DNA from: Nostoc sp. FACHB-280
Lineage (GTDB): Bacteria; Cyanobacteriota; Cyanobacteriia; Cyanobacteriales; Nostocaceae
DNA: 64,000 nucleotides
Direction of reading: 5' to 3'
Assembly: GCF_014697615.1 (NCBI RefSeq)
Contig: NZ_JACJSD010000039.1
Coordinates: 1 to 64,000 of the forward strand
The notes beneath the pieces were generated by a model, which worked only from the letters and a program-made list of their open reading frames with translations, made no database searches and was not told the origin of the DNA. Below, piece by piece: positions 1 through 9,411 of the stretch. Numbering within the stretch: the first letter of the stretch is position 1; every line of letters begins with the position of its first letter. Made by a program: the position numbers and the translations under genes.

Positions 1-1
1 T

Positions 2-103
2 CTCCAACATCTTCCTTTACCAATCGGTGGTTTTTTCCCTGAACCTTGGCCTACCCTGACTCCACAACTCCGTGTTTCTCAAATCACCCTCTCTACTGCC
101 TGA
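2..103 (+). CDS. possible 3' end of an unidentified gene (partial)
   Basis: The second frame is open from the window edge to a TGA at 101-103 and would encode the last 33 residues of a protein rich in Pro, Leu and Thr, including PIGGFFPEPWPTLTPQ. No family is recognised. The composition is compatible with a real C-terminus, and the following 125 bases hold no other frame before mutS2. The upstream sequence is needed to decide. Confidence 0.35.
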   Translation, partial: LQHLPLPIGGFFPEPWPTLTPQLRVSQITLSTA

Positions 104-230
104 TTTTTAATTCCCTACCCTTGAAAGCCTCTCCCATCCCACCCAAGCAAGTGCATCATCTGATGTTGGCTGTAAAGGCGACTCTGTTGTTACGATAATT
201 TTATATAAGATTTTTTTAGATGTTGCAGCC

Positions 231-2624
231 TTGATCCAAGCGGAAACTTTAGAACTACTAGAATGGCATCGCCTCTGCCAGCATTTGGCGACATTTGCGG
301 CTACTAAGCTAGGGGCGATCGCATCCACTAATTTACAAATTCCGACATCACAGTCAGTCAGTGAGCAGTTATTAGCACAGACTAAAGAAGTTTACCAACT
401 GGAAAGTCGGCTGACTACAAGCTTATCTTTTGATGGTATTCAAGATATTGGCGATTCTATCGAACGCGCCGAACTCCGTGGGATTTTGGCTGGGGATGAA
501 TTACTGGCGATCGCAACTACCCTTGCTGGTGCGAGAAATTTACGGCGTGTCATCGATAACCAAGAAGATATACCAGTATTAACTGAGTTAGTCGCCGATT
601 TACGCACTTACCCAGAATTAGAACAGGAAATTCACCGTTGTATTGATGAACGCGGCAATGTAGCTGATCGCGCTAGTCAAAAGCTGAGTGAAATCCGCGA
701 TGATTTGCGTAAATTGCGTAGTCAAATTAACCAAAAACTGCATAATATTTTACAAGCAAAATCCAATGCTGTTCAGGAACAATTAATTACACAACGGGGC
801 GATCGCTATGTTATCCCAGTCAAAGCCAGTCACAAAGATGTGATTCCCGGTATTGTTCACGATACTTCTACCAGTGGCGTGACTCTGTACGTGGAACCCA
901 ATTCTATTGTGCCGATGGGTAATCAGTTGCGACAAACGCTGAAGCGAGAACAAGCAGAAGAAGAAGCAATACGCCGTGCTTTAACAGAGCAAGTCGCAGC
1001 CGTCACCCCAGACTTAGAAAGGCTACTCGCAATTGTGACTACCTTAGATTTAGCGGCGGCGCGATCGCGTTATAGTTACTGGCTAAAAGCAAATCCCCCC
1101 AGATTTATTAACCGCGACGAACAAGAAATCATCACTTTACGCCAATTGCGTCACCCTTTGTTAGTTTGGCAACAACAGCACGAACAAGGACACGCCGTAA
1201 TTCCTGTAGATTTACTGGTTAGTCCTCATATTAAGGTTGTGACAATTACCGGGCCGAACACTGGCGGTAAAACTGTCACCTTAAAAACCCTGGGTTTAGC
1301 AGCCTTAATGGCGAAAGTGGGTTTATTCATCCCCGCCCGCGAACCTGTGGAAATGCCTTGGTTTGACCAGATATTAGCAGATATCGGTGATGAACAATCG
1401 CTCCAGCAAAGTTTATCGACATTTTCTGGGCATATCCGCCGCATCAGCCGGATTTTAAATGCTTTAGAAAATGACTCCCAACTCCCCACTCCCCACTCCC
1501 TCGTATTACTCGACGAAGTAGGCGCAGGTACAGATCCTGCCGAGGGAAGTGCTTTAGCGATCGCCCTCCTACAATATCTCGCGGAACACGCCCAGTTAAC
1601 AATTGCTACAACTCACTTTGGGGAACTCAAAGCCCTGAAATACGAAGATGCACGGTTTGAGAATGCCTCGGTAGAATTTGATGAAGCGACTTTATCACCT
1701 ACCTATCGTTTATTATGGGGGATTCCGGGACGTTCTAATGCTTTAGCGATCGCTTTACGTTTGGGCTTAAAGCCGGAAGTCATCGAACAAGCTAAAACCC
1801 AAGTCGGCGAAGCATCTGACGAAGTTAACCAAGTAATTGCAGGTTTAGAAGCCCAACGTCGCCGCCAAGAAACCAAAGCAGCCGAAGCCCAAAAGTTATT
1901 ACAACAAGCGGAACGGTTATATAAGGAAGTATCAGACAAAGCCGCCGCTTTGCAAGAACGGGAAAAATCTTTGCGGGTTTCCCAAGAAGTTGCTGTGCAG
2001 CAAGCGATCGCTCAAGCCAAAGGTGAAATAGCCCAAGTCATTCGCCGCTTGCAACAAGGTACACCCACCGCCCAAGATGCCCAGCAAGCCACCAATGCGT
2101 TAAATCAAATTACTCAGAAATACCAGCCAGCCCCAGCACCTAAGCCGAAAATTGGGTTTATGCCAAAAGTGGGCGATCGCATCCGTATTTCCCAATTTGG
2201 ACAAACGGCGGAAGTTTTAACCGCCCCTGATGAAGATGGCGAGTTAAACGTCCGCTTCGGCATTATGAAAATGACAGTCAAATTGCAAGACATCGAATCT
2301 CTCGATGGGCAAAAAGCCGAACCGATTGTCAAACCCAAACCAACACCAACACCAACCACTCCGCCGCCCCAAGCCGCACCAGCTATTCGTACTTCTAAAA
2401 ATACAGTAGATTTACGAGGTAAGCGGGTAGCCGATGCCGAAATTGAATTAGACAAAGCCATTTCCGAAGCAAATGGCCCTATTTGGATTATTCACGGACA
2501 TGGCACAGGGAAATTGCGTCAAGGTGTTCACGCCTTTTTGCAACAACATCCGCGAGTCAGCAGTTACGAACCAGCAGAACAAGCTGATGGTGGTAGTGGT
2601 GTTACTATTGCTCACGTTTCTTAA
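231..2624 (+). CDS. mutS2: endonuclease MutS2 (MutS-family ATPase with C-terminal Smr domain)
   Basis: MutS2 is a MutS paralogue without the mismatch-reading domain. It binds branched DNA, suppresses homologous recombination and, in some bacteria, rescues collided ribosomes. The 797 residues show the family order: helical core and clamp, ABC ATPase with Walker A GPNTGGKT at 341-348 and Walker B LVLLDEVGAGTDP around D428/E429, a long Gln/Ala/Glu-rich coiled coil (about 525-640), a Pro/Thr linker, and the Smr nuclease domain with DLRG and HGHGTGKLR near the end. The start is TTG at 231, chosen because the IQAETLELLEW opening matches family N-termini. Just before Walker B the sequence NDSQLPTPH is encoded by a CCCCACT-type simple repeat (1474-1500) that typical homologues lack. 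Length is otherwise normal. The gene stands alone. Confidence 0.93.
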   Translation: MIQAETLELLEWHRLCQHLATFAATKLGAIASTNLQIPTSQSVSEQLLAQTKEVYQLESRLTTSLSFDGIQDIGDSIERAELRGILAGDELLAIATTLAGARNLRRVIDNQEDIPVLTELVADLRTYPELEQEIHRCIDERGNVADRASQKLSEIRDDLRKLRSQINQKLHNILQAKSNAVQEQLITQRGDRYVIPVKASHKDVIPGIVHDTSTSGVTLYVEPNSIVPMGNQLRQTLKREQAEEEAIRRALTEQVAAVTPDLERLLAIVTTLDLAAARSRYSYWLKANPPRFINRDEQEIITLRQLRHPLLVWQQQHEQGHAVIPVDLLVSPHIKVVTITGPNTGGKTVTLKTLGLAALMAKVGLFIPAREPVEMPWFDQILADIGDEQSLQQSLSTFSGHIRRISRILNALENDSQLPTPHSLVLLDEVGAGTDPAEGSALAIALLQYLAEHAQLTIATTHFGELKALKYEDARFENASVEFDEATLSPTYRLLWGIPGRSNALAIALRLGLKPEVIEQAKTQVGEASDEVNQVIAGLEAQRRRQETKAAEAQKLLQQAERLYKEVSDKAAALQEREKSLRVSQEVAVQQAIAQAKGEIAQVIRRLQQGTPTAQDAQQATNALNQITQKYQPAPAPKPKIGFMPKVGDRIRISQFGQTAEVLTAPDEDGELNVRFGIMKMTVKLQDIESLDGQKAEPIVKPKPTPTPTTPPPQAAPAIRTSKNTVDLRGKRVADAEIELDKAISEANGPIWIIHGHGTGKLRQGVHAFLQQHPRVSSYEPAEQADGGSGVTIAHVS

Positions 2625-3079
2625 GCTTGATCATATTAACTAGAAATCTTGTCTATCTCTCATTTTTAGCAACTTAGATCATCGATCATCCTGTGCAGAA
2701 TTAGGCAGAAGTTATAGCAGTAATCAAATCCTGCCTTCTGCCTCCTGCTAGATGGTTAAGTTTGCATATTTTTGCTATTTTTTTGTTTCGCTCAAAGGTG
2801 CAAAGAAAATTAGGCAAATAATGACTTGAGCAAAAGAATTTACAACCAAAGTAAAGAAAATTCCTTCCCCTTACACCCTTATACTCCTATACCCCTACAC
2901 CCATTTACAAAACAGTTCTCATCAATCACAAAAATCTTGTTTTCTAACCTCTAGCCTCTAACCTCTAGCCTTTAACCCCTCACTTGAAACATCTTTGTAG
3001 TTACTTACAAAAAAAATCGCTGCAAACCCCCTCACAATTTGATACCCTAGCTAGAACAGTTTTGATAAAAGTTAACAGC
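2625..3079. other. intergenic region mutS2-guaB3 with CTCTAACCTCTAGC repeats
   Basis: There is no gene. Positions 2944-2980 carry near-perfect repeats of CTCTAACCTCTAGC, one copy of a dispersed Nostoc-type repeat (TAGAGGCTAGGGG on the other strand) that also occurs at 17236, 29491, 35690 and 39545. The TTG-initiated extension of guaB3 (2984-3079) runs out of this repeat and looks non-genic. Confidence 0.6.
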
Positions 3080-4243
3080 GTGGACATTCAACTTGGGCGG
3101 GGAAAAACAGCTCGCAGGGCTTACGGAATTGATGAAATTGCACTAGTCCCCGGTAAAAGAACATTAGATCCTAGTTTGGCAGATACTAGCTGGCGGATTG
3201 GCAATATCGAGCGAAATATACCAATTATTGCTAGTGCAATGGATGGTGTAGTTGATGTAGGTATGGCTGTGCGTTTGTCAAAGTTAGGTGCATTAGGTGT
3301 GCTTAACTTAGAGGGTATCCAAACTCGTTATGTTGACCCAAATCCCATCCTTGATCGAATTGCTTCTGTAGGCAAGGATGAATTTGTCTCCTTAATGCAA
3401 GAACTTTATGCCGAACCTATCAAGCCAGAATTAATTGAAAAGCGCATTCACGAAATTAAAGAACAAGGCGGTATTGCGGCTGTAAGTGCGACACCAGCAG
3501 GGGCAAGTAAATTTGGTGAAGTTGTTGCTAAAGCTGGGGCAGATTTATTCTTTATTCAGGCTACAGTCGTCTCTACAGCCCATTTATCACCAGAGTCGAT
3601 AGTTACCCTTGATTTGGCAGAATTTTGCCGTTCTATGCCCATCCCAGTGGTCTTGGGTAACTGTGTTACCTACGATGTCACCTTGGATTTAATTAAGGCT
3701 GGTGCGGCAGCTGTATTAGTGGGTATTGGCCCTGGGGCTGCTTGTACCTCTCGTGGTGTGTTGGGTGTGGGCGTACCCCAAGCAACAGCGATCGCAGATT
3801 GTGCCGCCGCCCGCGATGATTATTATCAGCAAACTGGTAAATATGTGCCTGTAATCGCTGATGGTGGTCTAATTACTGGTGGAGACATTTGTAAATGTAT
3901 TGCTTGTGGTGCTGATGGTGTGATGATTGGTTCACCCTTCGCCAGAGCAGCTGAAGCCCCAGGACGCGGTTTTCATTGGGGAATGGCAACACCCAGCCCA
4001 GTGCTACCTCGCGGAACTCGAATCAAAGTAGGTACAACTGGCACTCTAGAGCAAATTCTCACTGGCCCCGCAGGCTTAGATGATGGTACTCACAACTTGT
4101 TAGGAGCTTTAAAAACAAGTATGGGTACATTGGGAGCCAAAGATATCAAAGAAATGCAGCAAGTTGAAGTTGTAATTGCTCCTTCTTTATTAACTGAAGG
4201 TAAAGTTTACCAAAAAGCTCAACAATTAGGTATGGGCAAATAA
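3080..4243 (+). CDS. guaB3: GuaB3 family IMP dehydrogenase-related protein
   Basis: This belongs to the IMP dehydrogenase/GMP reductase superfamily, GuaB3 branch (387 residues), whose members have the TIM barrel but no CBS domains. The substrate step is in purine nucleotide metabolism. Visible are the conserved opening [20 protein letters not shown], the barrel motif [10 protein letters not shown], the active-site loop region [20 protein letters not shown] and the phosphate-binding [11 protein letters not shown] chose GTG 3080 because it gives exactly the family N-terminus. A TTG at 2984 in the same frame would add 32 residues unlike the family. The gene is followed by the Yfr1 RNA and trxA, an order known from other cyanobacteria. 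It should not be confused with the canonical CBS-containing GuaB. Confidence 0.9.
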   Translation: MDIQLGRGKTARRAYGIDEIALVPGKRTLDPSLADTSWRIGNIERNIPIIASAMDGVVDVGMAVRLSKLGALGVLNLEGIQTRYVDPNPILDRIASVGKDEFVSLMQELYAEPIKPELIEKRIHEIKEQGGIAAVSATPAGASKFGEVVAKAGADLFFIQATVVSTAHLSPESIVTLDLAEFCRSMPIPVVLGNCVTYDVTLDLIKAGAAAVLVGIGPGAACTSRGVLGVGVPQATAIADCAAARDDYYQQTGKYVPVIADGGLITGGDICKCIACGADGVMIGSPFARAAEAPGRGFHWGMATPSPVLPRGTRIKVGTTGTLEQILTGPAGLDDGTHNLLGALKTSMGTLGAKDIKEMQQVEVVIAPSLLTEGKVYQKAQQLGMGK

Positions 4244-4363
4244 AGAAATTATGAAGGTTAAAAACTGGAGGATGAAATTTTAGACTTCAAACTTCAGTTA
4301 AAATTCTTGAGGAAATTTTTCCAGACTCCCAAACATTCAACTGGAAAAATCCCTTCTGTCGCC

Positions 4364-4369
4364 TACAAT
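4364..4369 (+). promoter_or_regulatory. -10 element of the Yfr1 promoter
   Basis: TACAAT lies about 7 bases upstream of the expected 5' end of Yfr1. A convincing -35 box is not visible: TGGAAA at 4342-4347 is at suitable spacing but is a poor match. This gives an independent promoter downstream of guaB3. Confidence 0.55.
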
Positions 4370-4374
4370 AGAGA

Positions 4375-4444
4375 AAGCGGAGACGCATGTTTCCGTTCAC
4401 TCCTCACACCACACTCCGCCCGGACTACTGTTCGGGCGGTTCCT
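4375..4444 (+). ncRNA. yfr1: Yfr1 small regulatory RNA
   Basis: Yfr1 is a short trans-acting RNA found in nearly all cyanobacteria. It base-pairs with mRNA leaders through an unpaired, ultraconserved centre. All three parts are present: a 5' hairpin (CGGA at 4378-4381 with TCCG at 4392-4395), the invariant single-stranded core ACTCCTCACACC at 4399-4410, and a strong 3' terminator hairpin (4416-4424 with 4431-4439, CCGCCCG arms, loop of six). The position between guaB-type and trxA genes matches Yfr1 in other cyanobacteria. The U-tract after the hairpin is weak (TTCCTTATG). The ends are inferred from structure and could shift by a few bases. Confidence 0.92.
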
Positions 4445-4576
4445 TATGTATATGAATATATAAATAAATTCTAGGGCTTCTTAGCAAATGTACATCCTTG
4501 CTCTTCAAAGCAGATGTTTTTGCTATGGTAGAATTTTCACGAAACTCAGAAATTTAATTGGCAAAGGTTTTTAGGC

Positions 4577-4915
4577 ATGTCAGCAGCCGCAGCAGTTACA
4601 GATTCTACTTTTAAGCAAGAAGTACTCGACAGCGAACTACCTGTTTTAGTTGATTTTTGGGCTCCCTGGTGTGGCCCTTGCCGGATGGTAGCTCCGGTTG
4701 TCGAAGAAATAGCAGCTCAGTACAATGGTCAACTCAAAGTTGTGAAAGTTAATACTGATGAGAATCCGCAAGTCGCCAGTCAGTACGGCATTCGCAGCAT
4801 TCCCACATTAATGATTTTTAAAGATGGAGCCAAAGTTGATATGGTTGTCGGTGCTGTACCTAAAAGTACATTAGCTACTACTTTGGAAAAGTATGTTTCA
4901 CCTCCTACACCTTAA
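4577..4915 (+). CDS. trxA: thioredoxin (m-type)
   Basis: This small cytosolic dithiol-disulfide oxidoreductase is reduced by ferredoxin- or NADPH-thioredoxin reductase and regulates Calvin-cycle and other enzymes. The 112 residues form one thioredoxin domain with the canonical WCGPC site (C32, C35) and the cis-Pro loop [10 protein letters not shown] Pro-rich tail SPPTP ends the protein. ATG 4577 is the only reasonable start; the ribosome site is weak (TTTAGG). It sits downstream of Yfr1, whose terminator probably separates it from guaB3, so trxA likely has its own promoter in 4445-4560. Confidence 0.96.
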   Translation: MSAAAAVTDSTFKQEVLDSELPVLVDFWAPWCGPCRMVAPVVEEIAAQYNGQLKVVKVNTDENPQVASQYGIRSIPTLMIFKDGAKVDMVVGAVPKSTLATTLEKYVSPPTP

Positions 4916-5368
4916 ACTCAATCGGTAATACAATCCTTTTGAGGCGCTCTTTTGCTTTAGTTTTGTGTAAATATTTTTCAATGAGTTCATGAGGCGCGGG
5001 GTTTCGCGTCTCAATCAAACTTTCTCCACCTGTAGCAAATCTACATACAAATATCTGAGAAACTTTATTTTGCTTCTCAAATATCTAATAGCCAACATAG
5101 GCTAAATTTATGTTTCCTCAGACTAGTAGTTTGAGGAAAATTTGTTTTATTGAACAATTTTTTTCTATGATAGCTATTGATAAAGTAAATATTAAGTAGG
5201 ATGTGTTACGGCTATACAAGGATTTTGGAACTTAAAAGAGTGAGAATTGAACCTAAAGTGCCATCTTTCCTAGTGCGTTAAGCTACAATTTTATAAATAA
5301 TTATTGTCGGAAAATTTAATATATTTAATCTTCAATTTCACTAGTTACTAAGTACCAACAAAAACTCA
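4916..5368. other. trxA-petA intergenic region
   Basis: Convergent genes flank about 450 bases without a coding frame. One hairpin, GAGGCGCG with CGCGTCTC (4991-5012, one G-T pair), may end the trxA transcript, but no U-run follows. The rest is AT-rich and I see nothing else in it. Confidence 0.5.
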
Positions 5369-5395
5369 AAAAGACAGGCAATATGCCTGTCTTTT
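5369..5395 (-). terminator. rho-independent terminator of petC-petA
   Basis: A perfect 12-bp stem (AAAAGACAGGCA at 5369-5380, TGCCTGTCTTTT at 5384-5395) with a 3-base loop lies 27 bases past the petA stop. Read on the minus strand it ends in a T-run. Its symmetry would also let it stop plus-strand transcription. Confidence 0.88.
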
Positions 5396-5421
5396 GTAAA
5401 AAAAGGATTTATCAGAGAATT

Positions 5422-6423
5422 TTAGAAATTCATTTCAGCAGCTTGAACTTTCTCAACCTGTTTCTTCTTGAGAACTAGCATTACTTGAGCTAACATTACC
5501 AAACTGATAAAGGCAATTAGCCAAGCAACTCTGCTAGAGTCTTGCAATACAATTTCTGTATCTTTTTGACCGAAACCACCAACGTTGGGGTTATTAGTCA
5601 AAGCGTCACCAGATTTTACTGTTTGTCCTTCAGAAACAATCAGTTCTGGGCCGAGAGGAATTGTATCAGTGACCACATCACCAGCTTCGGTTGTGATGTT
5701 CACCAAATATTTCACGTTACCTTCACCATCATCTTGTTTGGCAATCTTGCTAATGGTGCCAGTAGCGGAAGCGTTGTAAACTGAGTTGTTGCTCTTTTCA
5801 CCAGTAGGATAAACTTGTCCGCGTCCTCTGTTGCCACCTACGTGAACTGAGTACTTACCAAAGTGGATGTTTTTGTCAGTTGCAGGGTTAGGAGACAGAA
5901 CAGGGAAGACAATTTCCTGATATTGTTCGCCAGGTAAGGGGCCAACAATCACAACGTTGTCGGAACCTTCTTTGTAGGTTTGGAAGTAGGTATCACCAAC
6001 TTCTTCTTTCAGTTCTTCAGGAATGCGGTCTTCAGGAGCAAGTTTGAAGCCTTCGGGGAGCATCAAAACTGCACCAACGTTTAAGCCAACTTTAGAACCA
6101 TCTGCACCAACTTGCTGCACGCTGGTATCGTAGGGAATTTTCACCACAGCTTTAAATACTGTGTCGGGCAGCACTGATTGAGGTACTTCGACTTCTGTAG
6201 GCTTGGCTGCTAGGTGACAGTTAGCGCAAACGATTCTACCTGTAGGTTCGCGGGGAGTTTCAGGGTAGGTTTGCTGCGCCCAGAAGGGATAAGCAGCAGC
6301 ACTTTGAGGCAAAGCAATATCGCTAGTAAAGAAGAATGTTACTGTAGCGATCGCTATGAGCAATGTTTTGGTAATTGCTCTAGCACTGCGAGTCAAACTC
6401 GCTATTGTAAAGGCATTTCTCAT
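5422..6423 (-). CDS. petA: apocytochrome f, cytochrome b6f complex
   Basis: Cytochrome f carries electrons from the Rieske protein to plastocyanin or cytochrome c6 on the lumen side of the thylakoid. The 333-residue precursor has a signal peptide ending at SAAA before the mature N-terminal Tyr45, which is an axial haem ligand. Haem attachment is VCANCH (C66, C69, ligand H70). One C-terminal membrane anchor, [20 protein letters not shown], precedes a KKKQ stop-transfer stretch. ATG 6423 is preferred over an in-frame start 48 bases upstream because it gives the usual cyanobacterial length. It is the distal gene of petC-petA, with 108 bases of repeat-rich spacer between them. Confidence 0.97.
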   Translation of the reverse strand: MRNAFTIASLTRSARAITKTLLIAIATVTFFFTSDIALPQSAAAYPFWAQQTYPETPREPTGRIVCANCHLAAKPTEVEVPQSVLPDTVFKAVVKIPYDTSVQQVGADGSKVGLNVGAVLMLPEGFKLAPEDRIPEELKEEVGDTYFQTYKEGSDNVVIVGPLPGEQYQEIVFPVLSPNPATDKNIHFGKYSVHVGGNRGRGQVYPTGEKSNNSVYNASATGTISKIAKQDDGEGNVKYLVNITTEAGDVVTDTIPLGPELIVSEGQTVKSGDALTNNPNVGGFGQKDTEIVLQDSSRVAWLIAFISLVMLAQVMLVLKKKQVEKVQAAEMNF

Positions 6424-6462
6424 CTCTATAAGGACAACGATTCTTGGATGAAGTAGTCGGTT

Positions 6463-6529
6463 ATTGGTCATTAATCATTAGTCATTGGTCATTTGCTCAA
6501 AAGACAAATGACGAAGAACAAATGACAAA
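6463..6529. repeat. GTCATTTG heptamer-type repeats between petC and petA
   Basis: Several copies of TCATTGGTCATTTG and its complement CAAATGAC lie in opposite orientation, giving an imperfect hairpin inside the petC-petA transcript. The same words recur at 10310-10358, 20211-20240, 36845-36900 and 59420-59530. Confidence 0.7.
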
Positions 6530-6531
6530 AA

Positions 6532-7071
6532 TTAAGCCCACCAAGGTTCTTCGCCGGTGCGGAAGTCGGTTTCAGTCCAGGGTGTGAGAACAATCTTGTC
6601 GTTTTCAGCTTTGGCGTGGCTTAAAGCCAAAGAACGGGGTGCAGGGCCGCGAACTACTTTACCAGTTGCGTCGTATTGAGAACCGTGGCAAGGGCATTTA
6701 AATTTGTTTTCCGCAGCGTTCCAAGGAACAACACAACCCAAGTGGGTGCAAACAGCGTTAATGCCGTAATCGGTGATTGCTTCTTTGCTTTCGACCACAA
6801 TGTAGGTGGGGTCGCCCTTCAATCCTTGAACGAGGGTGCGATCGCCTACGTTATGGCTGGATAGAAACTGACTGACGCTCACATCGTTGCCTAGGCTGTC
6901 TTTTGCGGTTGTACCGCCACCTGCCCCACCAGCAGCAGGAGGAATAAAGTAGTTAACAACGGGATACAATGCACCCAGAGCTACTCCAGTGACAGTCCCA
7001 AAGGTGAGCAGGTTCATGAATTGACGACGACCCATATCTGGCACGTCTGCTGATTCCGAAAATTGAGCCAT
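6532..7071 (-). CDS. petC: Rieske iron-sulfur protein, cytochrome b6f complex
   Basis: PetC passes an electron from plastoquinol to cytochrome f. The 179 residues comprise a Tat-type N-terminus (GRRQFMNLL followed by one hydrophobic helix that stays as the anchor), a Gly-rich hinge (48-53) and the Rieske domain. The 2Fe-2S ligands are in box I CTHLGC (C108, H110) and box II CPCHGS (C126, H129), with the disulfide cysteines C113 and C128. The twin Arg at 15-16 agrees with export by TatC, encoded 0.8 kb away. ATG 7071 gives the family start. It is first gene of petC-petA and divergent from the DUF3067 gene, so the promoter must lie in 7072-7300. Confidence 0.97.
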   Translation of the reverse strand: MAQFSESADVPDMGRRQFMNLLTFGTVTGVALGALYPVVNYFIPPAAGGAGGGTTAKDSLGNDVSVSQFLSSHNVGDRTLVQGLKGDPTYIVVESKEAITDYGINAVCTHLGCVVPWNAAENKFKCPCHGSQYDATGKVVRGPAPRSLALSHAKAENDKIVLTPWTETDFRTGEEPWWA

Positions 7072-7300
7072 ATCCTACGCGCTCGCTCTTTGTATATTTT
7101 GTCTAAGCATTTTGACAAGAGTACTAATACTTGAGCAACTCTTGTCTGGGTCGAAATGCTAACTAACGATGCTAAACTTCTTTATTGCAAGACACTTTTA
7201 GCAGCTTTTCTGTTAGCATTACATTTCTTTATATCCTTATCATACTTGAGTTACGGAACTTAACATCATAACTAAATGTAAAATCTAATTGAGAGAAGCT

Positions 7301-7609
7301 ATGACAGGAAAGGAATTACACCAACTGTTACTGGATAAGTGGGGACATTCTTACGATGTCCAGTTCCGCCGTACTCAAGGCAAGATATTTCTGCAAGTGA
7401 TGTGGAAATATCTTGAGCAAGCTTCTTTTCCCTTAACAGAGGCAGAGTACCAAGAACATCTTGATACCATCGCTAATTATCTTAATGCTTTAGATGGTAC
7501 AGCACAGGTAAAAAATTTTATCAATCAAACACGCGATCGCCCCCGTCTTGGTAAAGCTGTCAGCATCCCTCTCGATTTGGGGGAAAGAGCTTCCGAATGG
7601 ATAGTGTGA
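7301..7609 (+). CDS. DUF3067 family protein
   Basis: This is a 102-residue protein conserved in cyanobacteria and plastids and of unknown biochemical role. The opening TGKELHQLLLDKWGHSYDVQ and the motif KIFLQVMWKYLEQASFPL identify the family. It has no signal peptide or membrane segment, so it should be soluble. ATG 7301 is chosen because GAGAGAAG lies 3 bases upstream; an in-frame TTG at 7289 is less likely. It sits between petC and tatC, a position that recurs in cyanobacteria and suggests a link to cytochrome b6f or Rieske maturation. That link is inference only. Confidence 0.82.
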   Translation: MTGKELHQLLLDKWGHSYDVQFRRTQGKIFLQVMWKYLEQASFPLTEAEYQEHLDTIANYLNALDGTAQVKNFINQTRDRPRLGKAVSIPLDLGERASEWIV

Positions 7610-7853
7610 ACAAAGGCAGGAGGACGACACTTTGCTCAAGTCGGGAAACCTGCCCACGCAAGTGTCTCCAGAAGGCAGGAGGGAAGAAAGTTTATTTTAA
7701 TTCATTCACTATATAGTTCTGCCTTCCATCTGTTCTAGCTAAATCTGTAAAATCCTGCTTTTTTTGCTGATATGTATTGATTAGTAATTGTAACTGTGAT
7801 GAATTTCCCTACAAAAATTTCTACTTTTTCAAAATCACTATAAGTTATTTTTA

Positions 7854-8648
7854 TTACTTACCTGTGAGTTTCACTAAACCAATTCCCCCCATATAAAGCC
7901 CTAAAACAGCTCCTGCTAACAAAGCTTGGGTTAAAGGGTCAGTAGAAGGTGTTAGGACTGCACCTAAAATTACAGCTGCCATAATGACATATCGCCAGCC
8001 AGAAAGCATCCGCTCAGAAGAAACAATACCTAAATTACCTAGCAATAATTGAATAATCGGAATTTGAAATGCTAAACCAGTGCTAAATAACAATAGCAAT
8101 ACAAATTCAAAATACTTATCAATTGACCAGATTTGTTCTACTACATCCGCACCATAGCTAATAAAAAATCTTAAGGCGGCGGGAATCAGCGCAAAATAGG
8201 CAAATACTAACCCACCAACAAATAACACACTCGATCCCAAAACTATTGGCCCCACTAGGCGACGTTCGCGGCGAGTTAAGCCTGGCAAGACAAATTGGAT
8301 AATTTGATAAAGAATAAACGGGCTAGAAAGAACTAAACCACTGTAGCCAGCAACTTTTATGGAGACAAAGAAATATTCCCCTGGTGCAAGCTGGAGAAAT
8401 TTCACTCCGGCGGCTGGTGCTTCTAGTAATTGCACAATTGGCTTAACAGCAACAAAACAGCCAATTACAAAAATGACTACAGCTATTAGTGAATAGAATA
8501 TGCGCTGTCTTAACTCTTCTAGGTGGTCGAAAAGGGACATTTCGACTTCACCAGGCAACTCATCAAGAGGATCAGTCTCAGAGTTGCCTTGTCCTTCTAG
8601 GTCGATTTCAGGATTGATAATGGTGTCGGCTTCAGATGAAGGAGTCAT
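7854..8648 (-). CDS. tatC: Sec-independent protein translocase TatC
   Basis: TatC is the receptor of the twin-arginine translocase that moves folded proteins across thylakoid and plasma membranes. The 264-residue protein has an acidic cytoplasmic N-terminus, the conserved [13 protein letters not shown] signature before helix 1, and six predicted helices. The usual TatC cap region PGLTRRERR and the late motif [12 protein letters not shown] are visible. ATG 8648 is preferred to a start 21 bases upstream. It lies near its client petC, on the same strand but separated by the opposite-strand DUF3067 gene. The C-terminus is slightly short (KLTGK). Confidence 0.95.
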   Translation of the reverse strand: MTPSSEADTIINPEIDLEGQGNSETDPLDELPGEVEMSLFDHLEELRQRIFYSLIAVVIFVIGCFVAVKPIVQLLEAPAAGVKFLQLAPGEYFFVSIKVAGYSGLVLSSPFILYQIIQFVLPGLTRRERRLVGPIVLGSSVLFVGGLVFAYFALIPAALRFFISYGADVVEQIWSIDKYFEFVLLLLFSTGLAFQIPIIQLLLGNLGIVSSERMLSGWRYVIMAAVILGAVLTPSTDPLTQALLAGAVLGLYMGGIGLVKLTGK

Positions 8649-9139
8649 GAGTAGGCTATTAGGCAACATTTGTTAACTATTCTATTACTCATGGGTGTAA
8701 GGGTGTAAGGGTAAAAGGGTATGGGGAGTGTGGGTAGTGTGGGGGAAAGATTTCTTCACCATCCTCCCATACTCCTGGATTTCTCTCTTGTGAGAAATCC
8801 AGGTAAGGGTTTTGGAGAAATACACCTTTAAATCCAATCTCTACAGCAATTTTGGTGCGTAAGTCCTGAATGAATTTGTTTGTGATTGCGGATTTTTTTC
8901 CTGTTTCCTTGTAGTTAGGCTTGCATAAGTTAATGGGAAGCCATCTTATGAGTCATGACCATCCTGTAAGCTACACAAATCTGAGGATGGAACTGATATT
9001 TTAAAAATTGCGTCTCTGCGTCTAGGTTAATTGCATCAATTGATACAATGTCAATATGCGATTATCTGTTTGGAAAGTCCGATTCATCAAGGTGGAACTG
9101 ACCAAATGACGTAGGCGGAAATTGTTTGCTGAGGTTGGT
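8649..9139. other. intergenic region with simple repeats and a 12-bp inverted repeat
   Basis: There is no convincing gene. Positions 8694-8745 hold G-rich direct repeats (GGGTGTAA, then GGGTAGTGTG). Positions 8774-8803 form a perfect 12-bp inverted repeat, CCTGGATTTCTC with GAGAAATCCAGG and a 6-base loop, not followed by a U-run. Confidence 0.6.
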
Positions 9140-9355
9140 ATGTATAGGATATTTTGCATTGGACTCATAGCATTAACTGGTTATTTGTACAATGCGGAAG
9201 CTAGTTTAGCAAGCGGCAATAGTAATGTTTTAATTGTTACTACTAGCACAAATAAATCTAGTGTTTATACTACATCGAAGCGATCGCCACAGCGACTTGC
9301 TTCCAGAGATGATCAAACGGGGGATTGCTTGCGAATTGGTGGGTGTAGAGATTAA
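9140..9355 (+). CDS. small putative secreted protein, unrecognised
   Basis: The frame encodes 71 residues from ATG 9140 (an upstream in-frame TTG at 9122 adds six). The N-terminus looks like a signal peptide: YRIFCIGLIALTGYLYNAEA, then a Ser/Thr-rich segment and a C-terminus with two cysteines, DCLRIGGCRD. No family is recognised. A GCGATCGC site lies inside the frame. It could be a chance frame or the remnant of a longer gene, since the flanks look decayed. Confidence 0.35.
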   Translation: MYRIFCIGLIALTGYLYNAEASLASGNSNVLIVTTSTNKSSVYTTSKRSPQRLASRDDQTGDCLRIGGCRD

Positions 9356-9411
9356 TCGGCTGATGAGTAAACTGTGCTGGCGATCGCATCCCCAAATTCT
9401 TACCCCAATCT

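Noticed and set aside
2984-3079. TTG-initiated N-terminal extension of guaB3
   Set aside because: The added 32 residues come partly from a spacer repeat and do not match the family, whereas GTG 3080 gives the family N-terminus.
4991-5012. GAGGCGCG/CGCGTCTC hairpin as a definite trxA terminator
   Set aside because: No U-run follows and one pair is G-T; mentioned only in the spacer description.
6424-6471. 16-residue N-terminal extension of petA
   Set aside because: The 333-residue product from ATG 6423 already contains a complete signal peptide; the extension would disrupt it.
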